64,000 bases of DNA from Streptomyces antimicrobicus (GTDB taxonomy: Bacteria > Actinomycetota > Actinomycetes > Streptomycetales > Streptomycetaceae). Within the stretch, counting starts at the first letter, position 1. Every line of letters begins with the position of its first letter. Below the pieces are notes generated by a model that was given only the letters and a program-made list of their open reading frames with translations, was not told the DNA's origin and ran no database searches. Location: the NCBI RefSeq assembly GCF_020532625.1, contig NZ_JAJAUY010000002.1:1-64000 (forward strand), written 5' to 3'. Shown piece after piece: positions 26,359-35,118 of the stretch. Both the position numbers and the translations under genes were made by a program.

Positions 26359-26622
26359 GACCGAATGGTCCTCTCCCCCGGCGCCCCAGGACAAGCTGCG
26401 CCGTTCTGCTCCACGCGGTGCGTGTTCGTGCTTGGTGGGGCGCTGTCGGGAAGCGGCCGCTTCATCGAACAGGACCCGTGCCAAGAGGCAGTGATGGAGT
26501 TGGCCGAGCATCGGGTTGAACAGGTGTCGCAGAGATACGATGTGCGGCCTCGACCACCGCGCTCACCAAGCCCCGGCGACCTCGCCGCGGCGGAGTGGAG
26601 AGCCCGCCACCGGTTCCGCTCC

Positions 26623-26669
26623 GGACGCCTTGGGCTCCGCGAGTCGACTCACAGAGCCCAAAGGCGTCC
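26623..26669. terminator. Long stem-loop terminator
   Basis: GGACGCCTTGGGCTC pairs with GAGCCCAAAGGCGTCC, a 15-bp stem with one bulged A. The loop itself contains AGTCGACT. It lies immediately downstream (minus strand) of the gene ending at 26721 and is a convincing Streptomyces-style terminator without a T tract. Confidence 0.7.
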
Positions 26670-26720
26670 CACGGCTCACGAGGCCACCCGCTCACCCATC
26701 ACGTAGCGCGCAGGTGGCTC

Positions 26721-27356
26721 CTAGCGGCTCCTGCTCACGCACCGCTCCAGCAGTTCGTCGGCGGCGTCTTCGTCGAGGCCGAGCCCGGCTGCCACCTCTG
26801 CCGGATCGAGGCGCTGTGCGTCCCGGGCAGGCCGGTACGCGCTGCGCCGAGCCATGATCTCCAGGGTGCGGGCGGCCTTCAGGGCGGCGAGGGGTGAGGT
26901 GTCGGCGAGGTCTTCGAGGTGGGTGTTCAGGGTCTGCAGGAGGGTGTCGAGTTCGGCGGGGAGGGGGATGGTGGACTCGGTGACGGTGGCGATGTGGGCG
27001 TCCCAGTCCTCGCGGCAGTCCTCCGCCTGCTGCATGCCCGCTTCGCGGAACGCACGCCCGTCGTCGTCCTGGTCCTCGTCTTCATCGCCGAAGGCGGCGG
27101 GGGCGGGGTCCAGGGTGCGGGGAGTGCCGGTCCACCCGCAGGAGCACTCCCCGCGCAGGGAGTGCGCCCGCGGCCGGGGGGTGTAGGGGCCCTGGCCGTC
27201 GTAGACGCTCCAGTGCGTCACCTCCCAACCGGACCCGCCGGAGTTGGAGTCGAAGTACACCGGCCTCGGGACCGTACCGTCGGCCAGGAGTACCCCTACA
27301 CGGCCCTCATGCGCACGCCCGTACTCCTCGGCGGTCCACGTCTCGTCCCTCTTCAC
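26721..27356 (-). CDS. Conserved hypothetical protein with CSCGW motif
   Basis: This protein has 211 residues from GTG 27356 behind GGTGGAG. The N-terminal part (VKRDETWTAEEYGRAHEGRV, VLLADGTVPRPVYFDS) leads to a Cys-containing HSLRGECSCGWTG segment resembling a half zinc-ribbon seen in Streptomyces element-borne proteins. An acidic run (DEDEDQDDD) and a helical C-terminus (LDTLLQTLNTHLEDLADTSP, DPAEVAAGLGLDEDAADELL) follow. No enzymatic motif is visible. It ends at a strong hairpin. The 3' helix resembles an HTH-like capping region, but no DNA-binding call is justified. Confidence 0.6.
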   Translation of the reverse strand: MKRDETWTAEEYGRAHEGRVGVLLADGTVPRPVYFDSNSGGSGWEVTHWSVYDGQGPYTPRPRAHSLRGECSCGWTGTPRTLDPAPAAFGDEDEDQDDDGRAFREAGMQQAEDCREDWDAHIATVTESTIPLPAELDTLLQTLNTHLEDLADTSPLAALKAARTLEIMARRSAYRPARDAQRLDPAEVAAGLGLDEDAADELLERCVSRSR

Positions 27357-27612
27357 AGCCGCTCCACCTGCCTGGGCCGCCAGGCGCGGACCCTCGGCGA
27401 CGAGCGTGCCGTACCAGTCGAGGAGGCCGGGTGGCAATCGGCGAAACCAGGCCCATTCGGGGGAGATGGTTCTCAGGTCCGGTTCGGCATGCGGAAGGTC
27501 GCCACCCTCGCCGTCCCCGGCTTCGCTGCCGGGCACGCTGACGACCTGCCGGGGCCGCAGGCGCAGGCCGACGGCGGGCAGTTGTGCACCGTCGGCAGGA
27601 GTTGGCGCTCTG

Positions 27613-28026
27613 CTACGGTGCGGACGTTTTGGTGAGCTTCGGCAAGGGCTTTCCGTCCGGATCCGGACGGAACTCCACCGCTCCTCGTCCGACCGGGTAG
27701 AGCTGGACGCCGGCCACCTTGCGGAGCCCGTCGCCGTCGATCGACAAGTAGATGAAGTCGCTCGACGCCTGGTCATCGAGGAACTCCCATCGGCCACTGA
27801 AATCGGCGGGGTCGGAGTTCAGGTCCGTTGACACGGCGGTGGCGGAGAACCTGCCGTCGGGCTGGAGCACGAGCTCGGCCCCCGTCTTGGCGTTGCGGTA
27901 CGTCCCGGGCAGCTCGTCGGGATCGACGGAGGCTGCACACCCTGAGACGAGCAGCGCAGAAGCCGTCAGGGCGGCGCAGAGCCACCATCCGGCCGCTCTC
28001 CTGGTCGCCGCAGTTCCCGTACGCAT
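27613..28026 (-). CDS. Lipoprotein of unknown function
   Basis: This 137-residue protein starts at ATG 28026. A basic head (RTGTAATRRA) and hydrophobic core (LCAALTASALLVSGC) end in the lipobox LVSGC. The mature part begins AASVDPDELPGTYRNAKTGA and contains ELVLQPDGRFSATAVSTDL and GRWEFLDDQASSDFIYLSID. This pattern (GTYRN, LQPDGRFSAT, GRWEF) is typical of small Streptomyces lipoproteins with a lipocalin-like barrel. It is anchored at the outer face of the membrane; the ligand is unknown. No operon partner is close on the same strand. Confidence 0.75.
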   Translation of the reverse strand: MRTGTAATRRAAGWWLCAALTASALLVSGCAASVDPDELPGTYRNAKTGAELVLQPDGRFSATAVSTDLNSDPADFSGRWEFLDDQASSDFIYLSIDGDGLRKVAGVQLYPVGRGAVEFRPDPDGKPLPKLTKTSAP

Positions 28027-28108
28027 GTTCACAGAGATCCCCCCCAGAGGTTGCACGTCCGGCCCTGCGGCCGCACCCCCTCATTTGAACATGCTCAAAA
28101 ATGTGGGC

Positions 28109-28702
28109 TCACCTCGGGTCCCCCTTCACGTTCGCCGGGGTGGCCCGCATGCCGCCGAGCAGCGTGGTCAGGTAGCGGCGGGCGGTGTCGATCCGGTCGG
28201 CGGACGTGCCGCCGTGGACGTCGACAGCGTGGGCGATGCCGCACATGAGCGGAACGAGGTCGGCGGCGACGACGTCGGGGCGGACCGCTCCGGCCTCGCG
28301 GGCCCGGTCCAAGAGCGTACCGCCGGCCGACCGGAGCGACTTCTTGAGTTCGGTGGTCCGCGGGAGTGCGTCTGTGTCGGTGGCGGTCACCGGCGCGAGG
28401 GAGGCGTCGGTGACCTGTGCTTCGACGACACGCAGCAGGAAGCCCTCGAACGCGCGCCACGCATCGGTGTCGGCCAGCGCCTGCTCACCGTGCGCGGCGA
28501 GGCCTTCCAGGCAGGGAGTGGCGACGACCTCCAGCAGCGCCTCGGGGGTGGCGAAATGCCGGTAGACGGTGCCGACTCCCAGGCCGGCGCGGCGCGCGAC
28601 GTCGTTGAGTTGCAGCGGCGCGCCCTGGTCGACCAGGGCGCGGGCGACGGCGACGATCCGGTCCCGGTTGCGGGCCGCGTCCTTGCGTAGGGCTGTCGTC
28701 AT
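28109..28702 (-). CDS. TetR-family repressor
   Basis: ATG 28702 gives a 197-residue protein. Upstream ATGs (28711, 28729) would place the start inside or beside the operator at 28718-28732, so 28702 is preferred. The N-terminal HTH is typical: VAVARALVDQGAPLQLNDVA, ARRAGLGVGTVYRHFATPEA. The C-terminal ligand domain is SACE_7040/KstR-like in style and ends RRYLTTLLGGMRATP. It lies 81 bases downstream of an SDR gene on the same strand. The same CGGAT-N5-ATCCG motif stands before both genes, so it probably represses itself and the SDR. Confidence 0.85.
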   Translation of the reverse strand: MTTALRKDAARNRDRIVAVARALVDQGAPLQLNDVARRAGLGVGTVYRHFATPEALLEVVATPCLEGLAAHGEQALADTDAWRAFEGFLLRVVEAQVTDASLAPVTATDTDALPRTTELKKSLRSAGGTLLDRAREAGAVRPDVVAADLVPLMCGIAHAVDVHGGTSADRIDTARRYLTTLLGGMRATPANVKGDPR

Positions 28703-28717
28703 GAGGGGCATCCTAAT

Positions 28718-28732
28718 CGGATGGCTCATCCG
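28718..28732. promoter_or_regulatory. Operator CGGAT-GGCTC-ATCCG before the TetR gene
   Basis: A 5-bp perfect inverted repeat with a 5-bp spacer. The same pattern occurs twice before the SDR gene. It overlaps the ATG at 28729, supporting a translation start further in. Confidence 0.65.
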
Positions 28733-28783
28733 GATGGTCGGGGCGCCCGCGCCCGCGCCCTGCGCCGCTCGCGGCGCCGGAGG

Positions 28784-29674
28784 TCAGGGGGCGGTGAGCG
28801 GTGCGTGGCGTTCGCTGAGCAGGCGGACGGCTTCGGCGACGCGGGGGTCGGCCGCCGTGCGGAGCGGCTCGACGGGGCGCGCCCGGGGGCCGATGACGAT
28901 GCCGGTGCGGCCGGTGAGTGCGTCGTCGGTGGCAGCGGTGATCGAGGGCCGGGCGGCCACGGCCGCGGGGCCCGAGGTCGAGCGGGCGAACGTGCGGCGC
29001 ACCAGCGGCCACAGCAGCCGCAGGGCGGGCGAGACGATCCGGGGGTCGGTCAGGGTGCCGTTCGTCATGTCGGTCGCCGCTCCTCCGGGGTCGGCTGCGA
29101 AGACCGAGACGCCGGTGCCGTCCAGCCGCTCGGCCAGGTCCAGGGTGTAGGCGAGGTTGGCGAGCTTGGCGCGGCCGTACCAGTGGAAGCCGTAGTAGCC
29201 GCCGGGCGGCTCCACGGCGTCGAACACCCGCTTGGCGAGGGCTACCGCGCCCGAGGTGACGTTCACGATCCTGCTCGGCGCCCCGGCCGTCAGCGTGGGC
29301 AGCAGGAGTTCTGTCAGCAGGTACGGCGAAAGGTGGTTGACGACGAACGACGCCTCGACCCCGTCTACGGCCTGGCGGACCGGGAACATGGCCCCGACGT
29401 TGTTGACCAGTACCGTCAGCGGTTCACCCGCGGCGGCGCGGTCGGAGGCGATGCGGTCGGCGAGCGCGCGTACCTCCTGCAGCGAGGCGAGGTCGGCCCG
29501 GAGGAACCGGGCTCGGCGGCTCGGGTTCTGCGCGTCGATGCGGTCGACCGCTCGGGCGCCCCGCTCCGCGTCGCGCCCGACCACGGTGACCGAGAACCCG
29601 GCAGCGGCCAGCCCCAGCGCCGTCTCCAGACCGATGCCGGCCGTTCCGGCCGTCACGACAGCTGTCTTCCCCAT
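28784..29674 (-). CDS. Short-chain dehydrogenase/reductase
   Basis: This 296-residue protein starts at ATG 29674 (MGKTAVVTAGTAGIGLETAL). It has the NAD(P)-binding TAGTAGIG, the NNVGAM structural motif, catalytic Ser in NVTSGAVAL and YGRAK as the YxxxK site. It resembles the retinol dehydrogenase/WWOX-like subgroup of SDRs, with no additional domain. It is probably a cytosolic NADP-dependent alcohol/ketone reductase of unknown substrate. Two operators lie just upstream and the TetR regulator just downstream, forming a self-contained regulated pair that likely responds to the enzyme's substrate. Confidence 0.85.
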   Translation of the reverse strand: MGKTAVVTAGTAGIGLETALGLAAAGFSVTVVGRDAERGARAVDRIDAQNPSRRARFLRADLASLQEVRALADRIASDRAAAGEPLTVLVNNVGAMFPVRQAVDGVEASFVVNHLSPYLLTELLLPTLTAGAPSRIVNVTSGAVALAKRVFDAVEPPGGYYGFHWYGRAKLANLAYTLDLAERLDGTGVSVFAADPGGAATDMTNGTLTDPRIVSPALRLLWPLVRRTFARSTSGPAAVAARPSITAATDDALTGRTGIVIGPRARPVEPLRTAADPRVAEAVRLLSERHAPLTAP

Positions 29675-29702
29675 GCGCGTTCCTCCACCCCGAGCAGACA
29701 TT

Positions 29703-29717
29703 CGGATACTTCATCCG
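29703..29717. promoter_or_regulatory. Operator CGGAT-ACTTC-ATCCG upstream of SDR
   Basis: Second copy of the inverted repeat, 29 bases upstream of the SDR start. It is 38 bp from the third copy. Confidence 0.65.
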
Positions 29718-29740
29718 CTTGAGGGGAACGGTAACACGAT

Positions 29741-29755
29741 CGGATTACCTATCCG
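29741..29755. promoter_or_regulatory. Operator CGGAT-TACCT-ATCCG upstream of SDR
   Basis: Third copy of the TetR-type inverted repeat. The paired sites at 29703 and 29741 probably flank or cover the SDR promoter. Confidence 0.65.
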
Positions 29756-31006
29756 GTTGAGGTGGCGAGCGAGTGCGGGTGGCCCACGCCGTGCGGACCC
29801 GCTGCAGGCTCGCCCGGGAAGACCTGGCCACGTGCGCCGGCGGACGTCGACCGCGCCCTTCCCGGCCCCCGTGCGGCCTCAGCGCGGCCGCGGCCGCGGC
29901 GGCAAGGCCGAACGGGATCTGCGCCGACGAGCACCACCCGCTCCCCCGCAGCCCAGGAGCGGGCCGCGGCCCAGGTCCTGCCGATCGGCGCGCCGCGGTG
30001 AACACGCTGCCGATCGTGGTCGAGGACGTACCGGCCATCAGCGCACCTCGTTCAAGTACCGGGACGCCGGTGTCCTGTCCGACGACGGCTGCGACGCGCG
30101 CGCCGAGGTGCTGCTGACCGAGATGTCCGAGGCTGGGGAGTATCTGGGGGTCGGGGCCATTGCGTTCCAGCAGCGACGGGATCGGGCCCGGCGGCAGCCG
30201 GGCGGCTGCGGGACCGGATCAGGCTTCGGGGCCGGAGCCGAAGCCAAATCCGGGCGGGCATGCGCCGGGGCAGCCATCGATCGTGCCCGCGTCCACGCAG
30301 ACCTCGTCTCCGGCGCGCAGCGGGACGCCGCCTGCCTGGTCCCCACCGAGCTCGTCACCAACGCCGTCCGGCACGCCCCGGACCCCGCCCCCTCGACGTC
30401 GGCTGGTCACAGGACGGGGGCGACATCGAGGTCAGCGACACCAGCCACGCCCCACCGCACCCATGCCCGGAGTCGGGAAGTCGTCGGGGCGAGGGGTGAG
30501 CGGCGCCCCGCCGCGGCCGTGCGCACGGCCCGCCAGGCCACCGACGGGCGCGCCACCTCATGACGTCCCTGCCGTCGAGTTGCTCGCCGCCGTGCGCCAC
30601 CTGGTGCGCCACCCTGCGCCGGAACGGCAGAACGAGGCCGACCGCGTCCGGGACGCGTGCGGTATCCCCGTCATGCCTGGCGAAAGCCTGCGTGAGTTCC
30701 TCGACACCCGCCCCGCAGTCCTGGACGTCACCGACTCCCTCCACGGCGCCGCCATCGCCCTCACCGCGCTCCCCGCCACCGGCGACATGTCGAACAGCAG
30801 CGCCCGGTGCCCGTCGGCAGGCACATCCCCCGAGCGGCCGCCCGACCCGAACCCCAGGCCGCCGACCGGCTCGACGTAGACATGCGCCGGTCTCGGACCC
30901 GGCGCGGGGTCGTCCTGGTCGACCGGCCGGCGTTGGACTTTCATGATCACTGCCCGATCCGTAGGCTGGCCCGACACGGAAGCAGATCGATCAACGAGGG
31001 GGTCAC
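29756..31006 (+). other. Stretch of gene remnants
   Basis: I find no intact gene. Apart from the HATPase fragment listed separately, two protein-like frames appear. One, at about 30043-30180, reads SFKYRDAGVLSDDGCDARAE; the other, at about 30565-30790, reads VELLAAVRHLVRHPAPERQN and ESLREFLDTRPAVLDVTDSL. Neither has a good start or a recognised family. The region is a decayed accessory stretch. Confidence 0.4.
30310..30500 (+). pseudogene. HATPase-fold regulator fragment
   Basis: SGAQRDAACLVPTELVTNAV then RHAPDP matches the ATP-binding N-box region of stand-alone Streptomyces HATPase proteins. The next strand (PLDVGWSQDGGDIEVSDTS) is readable only after a frame change near 30390. The N-terminal and C-terminal parts are missing. 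Confidence 0.6.
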
Positions 31007-31198
31007 ATGGGCAACTTGAGCAACAGCATCGCATCGAAGTACAGCGACCTGGCGTGGCGGCACAGCGAGAAGGCCAACGAGGCCTTCCAGAACTGGACGC
31101 TCCGCAAGGAGCAGAAGGACCACGCCGAGGCGATGCTCCACGCCCAGATGGCCACCATGTACGCGGGCATGGCCACCGCCGCGAAACTGGGCAACTAG
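31007..31198 (+). CDS. Small helical protein
   Basis: This 63-residue protein starts at ATG 31007 with a GAGGGGG ribosome site five bases upstream. The sequence is polar and fully helical (SKYSDLAWRHSEKANEAFQN, EQKDHAEAMLHAQMATMYAG), with no signal or membrane segment, and looks like a small antiparallel hairpin. The strong ribosome site and non-random composition support a real gene. It is similar in style to small Streptomyces hypothetical proteins; function unknown. The following ~280 bases hold nothing I can support. Confidence 0.65.
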   Translation: MGNLSNSIASKYSDLAWRHSEKANEAFQNWTLRKEQKDHAEAMLHAQMATMYAGMATAAKLGN

Positions 31199-31483
31199 GC
31201 ACCGCGCACTGCGGACGCACCGGGCCGGCGGGCAGCGCCCGGCACGTCCCCTGCTTGTACAGAAGCCCTTTCCGCTGTGGGGCGGTGCCGCCGAAGGAGG
31301 CAACCCCCGACCCCGATCCGGGTTCCGGAGCGGCGCAGCGTACACGGCCCTTCCTCGGCCGGCCTCGGGCGCCCCCACATCACCGGCTCGGCACGCGGCG
31401 GCCGCCGCCCCCACAGGAGCGACGGCCCGACGGAGGCCGAGGGAACCGGCCGCTGTCGCGTTCAGATGGTGGTGCGAGCGGCT

Positions 31484-31933
31484 TCAGGCGAGGTGGACGG
31501 TGTGGCCGCTTTCCCGGCCGAGCCAGATCGTGGCCTCGCCGTCCAGCGCCACAGCGTGCAGGCGCAGGGGCTTGCCGGAGGCTTCGACGACGACCTCGGC
31601 GCGCTCCAGGCACCAGTTGTCGTCGTCGTAGGGGTGGGGCTCGAAGCGGATGTAGACCGGGTGGGGCTTGACCTCGGCCAGCGGGATGTTCTGCGGGTCG
31701 TTGATGGGTGCGTCCAGGACGTTGGGGTCGCCTCCGAAGACGAAGGTGTTGCTGTCGCCGGGCTGGAAGGGCACCTTGTTGCCGGCCAGGCGGCAGGAGA
31801 ACTCCCGGCCGGCGATGCCGAGGTAGACCTTGCTGTCTCCCTCCACCCCGACCCGCCGCTTGAAGGTCCGCTCCCCGCGCTCCTGCGTCGCCGTCTGGAG
31901 CGTCACGGTGATCTTCTTGATCGTCTCTGACAT
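31484..31933 (-). CDS. PLAT/LH2-like beta-sandwich protein
   Basis: This 149-residue protein starts at ATG 31933 behind AGGAGG. It starts with KKITVTLQTATQERGERTFK and continues VEGDSKVYLGIAGREFSCRL, FQPGDSNTFVFGGDPNVLDA, PHPVYIRFEPHPYDDDNWCL and ERAEVVVEASGKPL. The pattern of a strand, then YDDDNWCLERAEV, resembles PLAT/LH2 domains, which bind lipids or partner proteins (WxLxxVxV). There is no signal peptide. A cytosolic role or non-classical export is possible; the call is by motif only. It is probably monocistronic. Confidence 0.6.
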   Translation of the reverse strand: MSETIKKITVTLQTATQERGERTFKRRVGVEGDSKVYLGIAGREFSCRLAGNKVPFQPGDSNTFVFGGDPNVLDAPINDPQNIPLAEVKPHPVYIRFEPHPYDDDNWCLERAEVVVEASGKPLRLHAVALDGEATIWLGRESGHTVHLA

Positions 31934-32714
31934 GACAGTTCCTCCTGTAGGGGGTTGCTGCGCACCTGGGGACGTGGGCCGCCGGGACCGCTTCACCGGG
32001 CGGGCCGTCATCCAGCCCTGGGCAGGTGTGCGCATAACTCGGCGGGCTCACGGCGGTGGCAGGCCGCCGGTCACTGGGCCGGTGTGTAGGTCAGGGTGGT
32101 GTTCGGGCAGCCTGCAGGCGTGGCGAGGCAGGGTCTCCCGCTTCGGGTTCCGGGCCCCTGCCGGTACGCGCCGCACCAGGGGCAGGACCGGCAGGGCCCC
32201 GGCGGCTGCCGTCGGACCACGCCGAACACTCCTGATCACGCCACCGGTTCTACCGGGCGCACCCGCTCCGACCCGAACACCGTTACCGGCCACTCACCCC
32301 GCCGGAGGACCCGGTCCACCGCAGAAACGCCACTTCACACCCCCACACAGCCCTCACCGCGAGCAGACGTCGGCTCTGCGGTTCAACCGCTCCGGCGAGA
32401 ACGACCCTCAGCCGGCCGCCGCCGGGTGCCCTACCCCAACCGGGGCATCCCACCGACGGCGCGCAGCGAAGCCCATGGCCACACGCAGGAAGGTGAAGTG
32501 GCGTCACGTCCGCACCGTGCGTACGCCCTCGATCATCTCCGAGGCGAACGGCGATGCCAGCACCCGCGGCCCCCGTTCTCGCGGCCCGGACACCCCCGGC
32601 ACCCGGCGTCGCCCTGTGGCGGGTGCGGTCGCACGAGCGGCCCCTGCCACCTGGCACGGCAGGGCGCCCGCGGCGAGGCTGGGCCGGGGGCCCGCTTCCG
32701 AAGGAGACCTGATC
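31934..32714. other. Gene-free stretch
   Basis: I see no convincing gene on either strand. The first bases hold the promoter and AGGAGG site of the leftward gene. A DUF397 gene usually follows an XRE regulator; none is present here. A plus frame from 32474 (MATRRKVKWRHVRTVRTPSI) runs into the DUF397 gene, but it loses protein character after about 20 residues. Confidence 0.4.
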
Positions 32715-32945
32715 ATGGCCGCTGACACCCCGGACATCTACCGTCGCACGGACCTGAGCCGCGCCGTTTGGCACAAGAGCAGCCGCAGCAACGCGGGAGA
32801 GATGTGCCTGGAGGTCGCATTCCTGGACGAAGGTACCGTCGCTCTGCGCGACTCCAAGGACCACAGCCGTCCCGCGCTGCTGTTCAGCCAGGGCGAATGG
32901 GCCGCTTTCACGGCCGGGGTCCGAGACGGCGAGTTCGACCGGTAG
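32715..32945 (+). CDS. DUF397 regulatory protein
   Basis: This protein has 76 residues from ATG 32715, behind AAGGAGA. It has the complete DUF397 pattern: AVWHKSSRSNAGEMCLEVAF, a VALRDSKD block and the ending LLFSQGEWAAFTAGVRDGEF. In Streptomyces, DUF397 proteins are paired with an XRE-type regulator and often act as antidote-like modulators controlling development or antibiotic production (for example the BldB/WhiJ-associated systems). No XRE partner exists within the window nearby, so this copy is an orphan. A perfect hairpin terminator follows. Confidence 0.9.
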   Translation: MAADTPDIYRRTDLSRAVWHKSSRSNAGEMCLEVAFLDEGTVALRDSKDHSRPALLFSQGEWAAFTAGVRDGEFDR

Positions 32946-32966
32946 ACGCACTGCGCCCGCCGATGC

Positions 32967-32999
32967 GGCCCGCGGTCATCCACCGGGTGACCGCGGGCC
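32967..32999. terminator. Hairpin terminator after DUF397 gene
   Basis: GGCCCGCGGTCA and TGACCGCGGGCC form a perfect 12-bp stem with a 9-base loop, 21 bases after the DUF397 stop. Confidence 0.75.
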
Positions 33000-33235
33000 T
33001 CTGCGGAGGGCCCGCCGCCGCCGTCCGGGGTTGGGGAAGGTCACGGCCGTGACCGCTGGCCGGCCGAGCCACCTCCTGCTTGGCTGCCGACCAGGCGGAA
33101 CTCATGCGGAGGGCATTCACTCCTGCGTGTGAACGGCTTTTCGAGTGTCGTGCCGTTGAACGCTGCCGCGCACCGGGCGCCTGCATCATGAGCGCGAAAA
33201 ACCCGGCCACCGGCCCCCACTGAATGGAGTTCCCC

Positions 33236-33610
33236 ATGCGCGCACGCACCGCGCTGCTGGCTGTCGCGAGTGCCTTCGCTCTCGGTCTGTCCGGCCCCGT
33301 CTCCGTGTCCGCGGCCACGCACATGGACGTCGACGGCGCCTTCCACTACTACTACAACGACGCCGGATCCGGTGTGAGGATGCTCGGCACCCTGAACGAA
33401 CCGCCCCAGGCCGAATGCGTCAGCCTCTTCGACGGGCAATGGGAGCTCTACGGGTACGCCCCGCACAACAGCACCAACGCGGTCGCCGAGATCTGGGCCG
33501 ACAGCACGGAATGCCAGGGACTCCCGAGCCGCGTCCTCCTGCCGAACGGTGAACAGCAGCCGGACTCGGTCCAGGTCAAGTCGGTGAAGTTCAGGCTGCC
33601 CCTTCCGTAG
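33236..33610 (+). CDS. Small secreted protein
   Basis: This protein has 124 residues from ATG 33236; the GGAG at 33226-33229 sits six bases upstream, which favours this start over ATG 33224. The signal peptide is RARTALLAVASAFALGLSGP with cleavage near VSA-ATH. The mature protein contains DVDGAFHYYYNDAGSGVRML, two Cys (AECVSL and STECQGL) likely forming a disulfide, and NAVAEIWADSTECQG. It resembles short extracellular Streptomyces proteins of unknown role. It ends at a strong hairpin and is probably monocistronic. Confidence 0.7.
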   Translation: MRARTALLAVASAFALGLSGPVSVSAATHMDVDGAFHYYYNDAGSGVRMLGTLNEPPQAECVSLFDGQWELYGYAPHNSTNAVAEIWADSTECQGLPSRVLLPNGEQQPDSVQVKSVKFRLPLP

Positions 33611-33624
33611 GCGACGCCCCGGCC

Positions 33625-33663
33625 GCCCCGGTACAAGCAAGGCCGAGACCGCTGTACCGGGGC
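33625..33663. terminator. Hairpin terminator after secreted protein
   Basis: GCCCCGGTACA pairs perfectly with TGTACCGGGGC over a 17-base loop, beginning 14 bases after the stop at 33610. Confidence 0.7.
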
Positions 33664-33839
33664 CGGCCGGCGCGACAGCACCGCGACCCGATGCTCTGAC
33701 GCCGTGTCCCCCCTGGAGGACCGTCCCCGCCGGCGGCGGGTTCACGAAGGGCTACCGGCTCGCGCGGAGTCGGCGTGGGGAGCGCAGTGCCGCGCTCGCG
33801 GGCCAGGTGTCGGGGTGGCAGCGGTCCGGGTGGGTGAGG

Positions 33840-34160
33840 AGCAGAGCCGCTGGAGGGGGACGTGTTCGAGGGCGGTGGAGAAGGTGCCGCTCGCGTCCCG
33901 CACGACGGTGTCGATGTCACGGTGGCTGGTGACGACCCAGACGTCGAGTTCCGGGTCGTGGTGGACGGGGTGCTCGCGGTGCAGGTGCGTGTAGAGGCCG
34001 CCCGGCTCGCCGCCCCCCTGTGCAGTGATCGCGCCCGGGGTGACGGCCGTCGTTGAAGCGGTCGGTGCCGGTGGCGACGGGGGCGCGCAGGGCGGGCAGC
34101 AGCGCCTGGCGCAGCTCGGCGAGCCGCGGGTGTCCGGTGTTCCAGAACTCGGCGAGCAAC
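33840..34160 (-). pseudogene. Cytochrome P450 N-terminal fragment
   Basis: At about 33847-34000 a minus frame reads LYTHLHREHPVHHDPELDVW then VVTSHRDIDTVVRDASGTFS, the classic start of a bacterial P450. A neighbouring frame upstream (AEFWNTGHPRLAELRQALLP, to about 34160) may be its first residues or another remnant. The I-helix, ExxR and Cys haem loop are absent. It is a truncated relic. Confidence 0.6.
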
Positions 34161-34387
34161 TCGGCGGGCGTCCATGCCGAGCCAGCCCTTCCGGCTCAGC
34201 TCGTGCGGGTCCCGGTAGGCGGCGGGCAGCGGGTAGGGGCCGGCCGGCGCGTGGGCGGGTACGGCGGGGCCGCCGGGCTTGAGCGCGTACAGGAACAGTG
34301 CTCCTCGGTCGTCAACCGGAGGTGGGGCGTGGTCCGGTCGGATAATCCGCGTGCGGTCCGGCGTCCCGCGTGATAATCCTCCCTGCC

Positions 34388-34909
34388 ATGGACGATCTTG
34401 TAACAGCGCGGCTCGTGCTTCACCCGATGACCGTCGACGACGCTGAGCGCGTGGTGGCGGGCGAGTCGGACAGCGGTGCCCCTTGGGCGCCCGGCTACCC
34501 CACCGACGGGGATGTGTCCGCCGCCAGGCGCTACCTGGACACCTGCGCGAACACCGGTGACCCCCAGCCGTTCGGCAACTACGAGATCCGTCTGCGCGAG
34601 GACGGCCTGGCGATCGGCGGCGTGGGCTTCCACGGACCTGCGGACGCCAACGGCAGCGTCACGATCGGCTACGGCCTCGTCCCGTCGGTGCGGGGCAAGG
34701 GGTACGCCGCCGAAGCCCTCCGCGGACTGCTGTCGTTTGCGCGCTCACGCGGCGTGACCTGTGTGAAGGGCGACGCCGACCACGACAACATCGCGTCCCA
34801 GCACGTCATGTCGGCAGCCGGGATGCGGCCGGCCGGACAGGACGAACGCGTCAGGTATTTCGAGATCGCCTGGACCGACACGGCGACAGAGGCTGACCCA
34901 CGCTCCTAG
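34388..34909 (+). CDS. GNAT-family N-acetyltransferase (RimJ/RimL-like)
   Basis: This 173-residue protein starts at ATG 34388. It opens TARLVLHPMTVDDAERVVAG, a pattern of the RimJ/RimL type (acetyltransferase_3). The acetyl-CoA motif A is present (GYGLVPSVRGKGYAAEALRG), followed by CVKGDADHDNIASQHVMSAA. It probably transfers an acetyl group from acetyl-CoA to an amine on a small molecule or protein N-terminus; the substrate is unknown. The region upstream contains two GATAATCC boxes (34337-34350 and 34370-34379) that may bind a regulator. Monocistronic. Confidence 0.85.
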   Translation: MDDLVTARLVLHPMTVDDAERVVAGESDSGAPWAPGYPTDGDVSAARRYLDTCANTGDPQPFGNYEIRLREDGLAIGGVGFHGPADANGSVTIGYGLVPSVRGKGYAAEALRGLLSFARSRGVTCVKGDADHDNIASQHVMSAAGMRPAGQDERVRYFEIAWTDTATEADPRS

Positions 34910-35118
34910 GCGCCACTTTCGCGGCCTCTCCCCCGCGCGCGGCCACGGGTCACCGCGGGCAGCTCGGGCCGGTCCCGTCCTGATGGGGCGGACGGCTGGA
35001 CGGCTGGGTGGCTCGGGGGCGCAGTCGCGTCGGCATCCGCGGGCCGGGCACGGCGCCGGGCGAGTGGTTGCCCGTGGCCGGCTACCGCCGACGCCGTTGC
35101 GTCGTGCTTGCCTCGGTG

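Noticed and set aside
30565..30880. Possible short gene (VELLAAVRHLVRHPAPERQN...)
   Set aside because: No acceptable start, no family, and low-complexity Pro/Ser tail; described only as a remnant.
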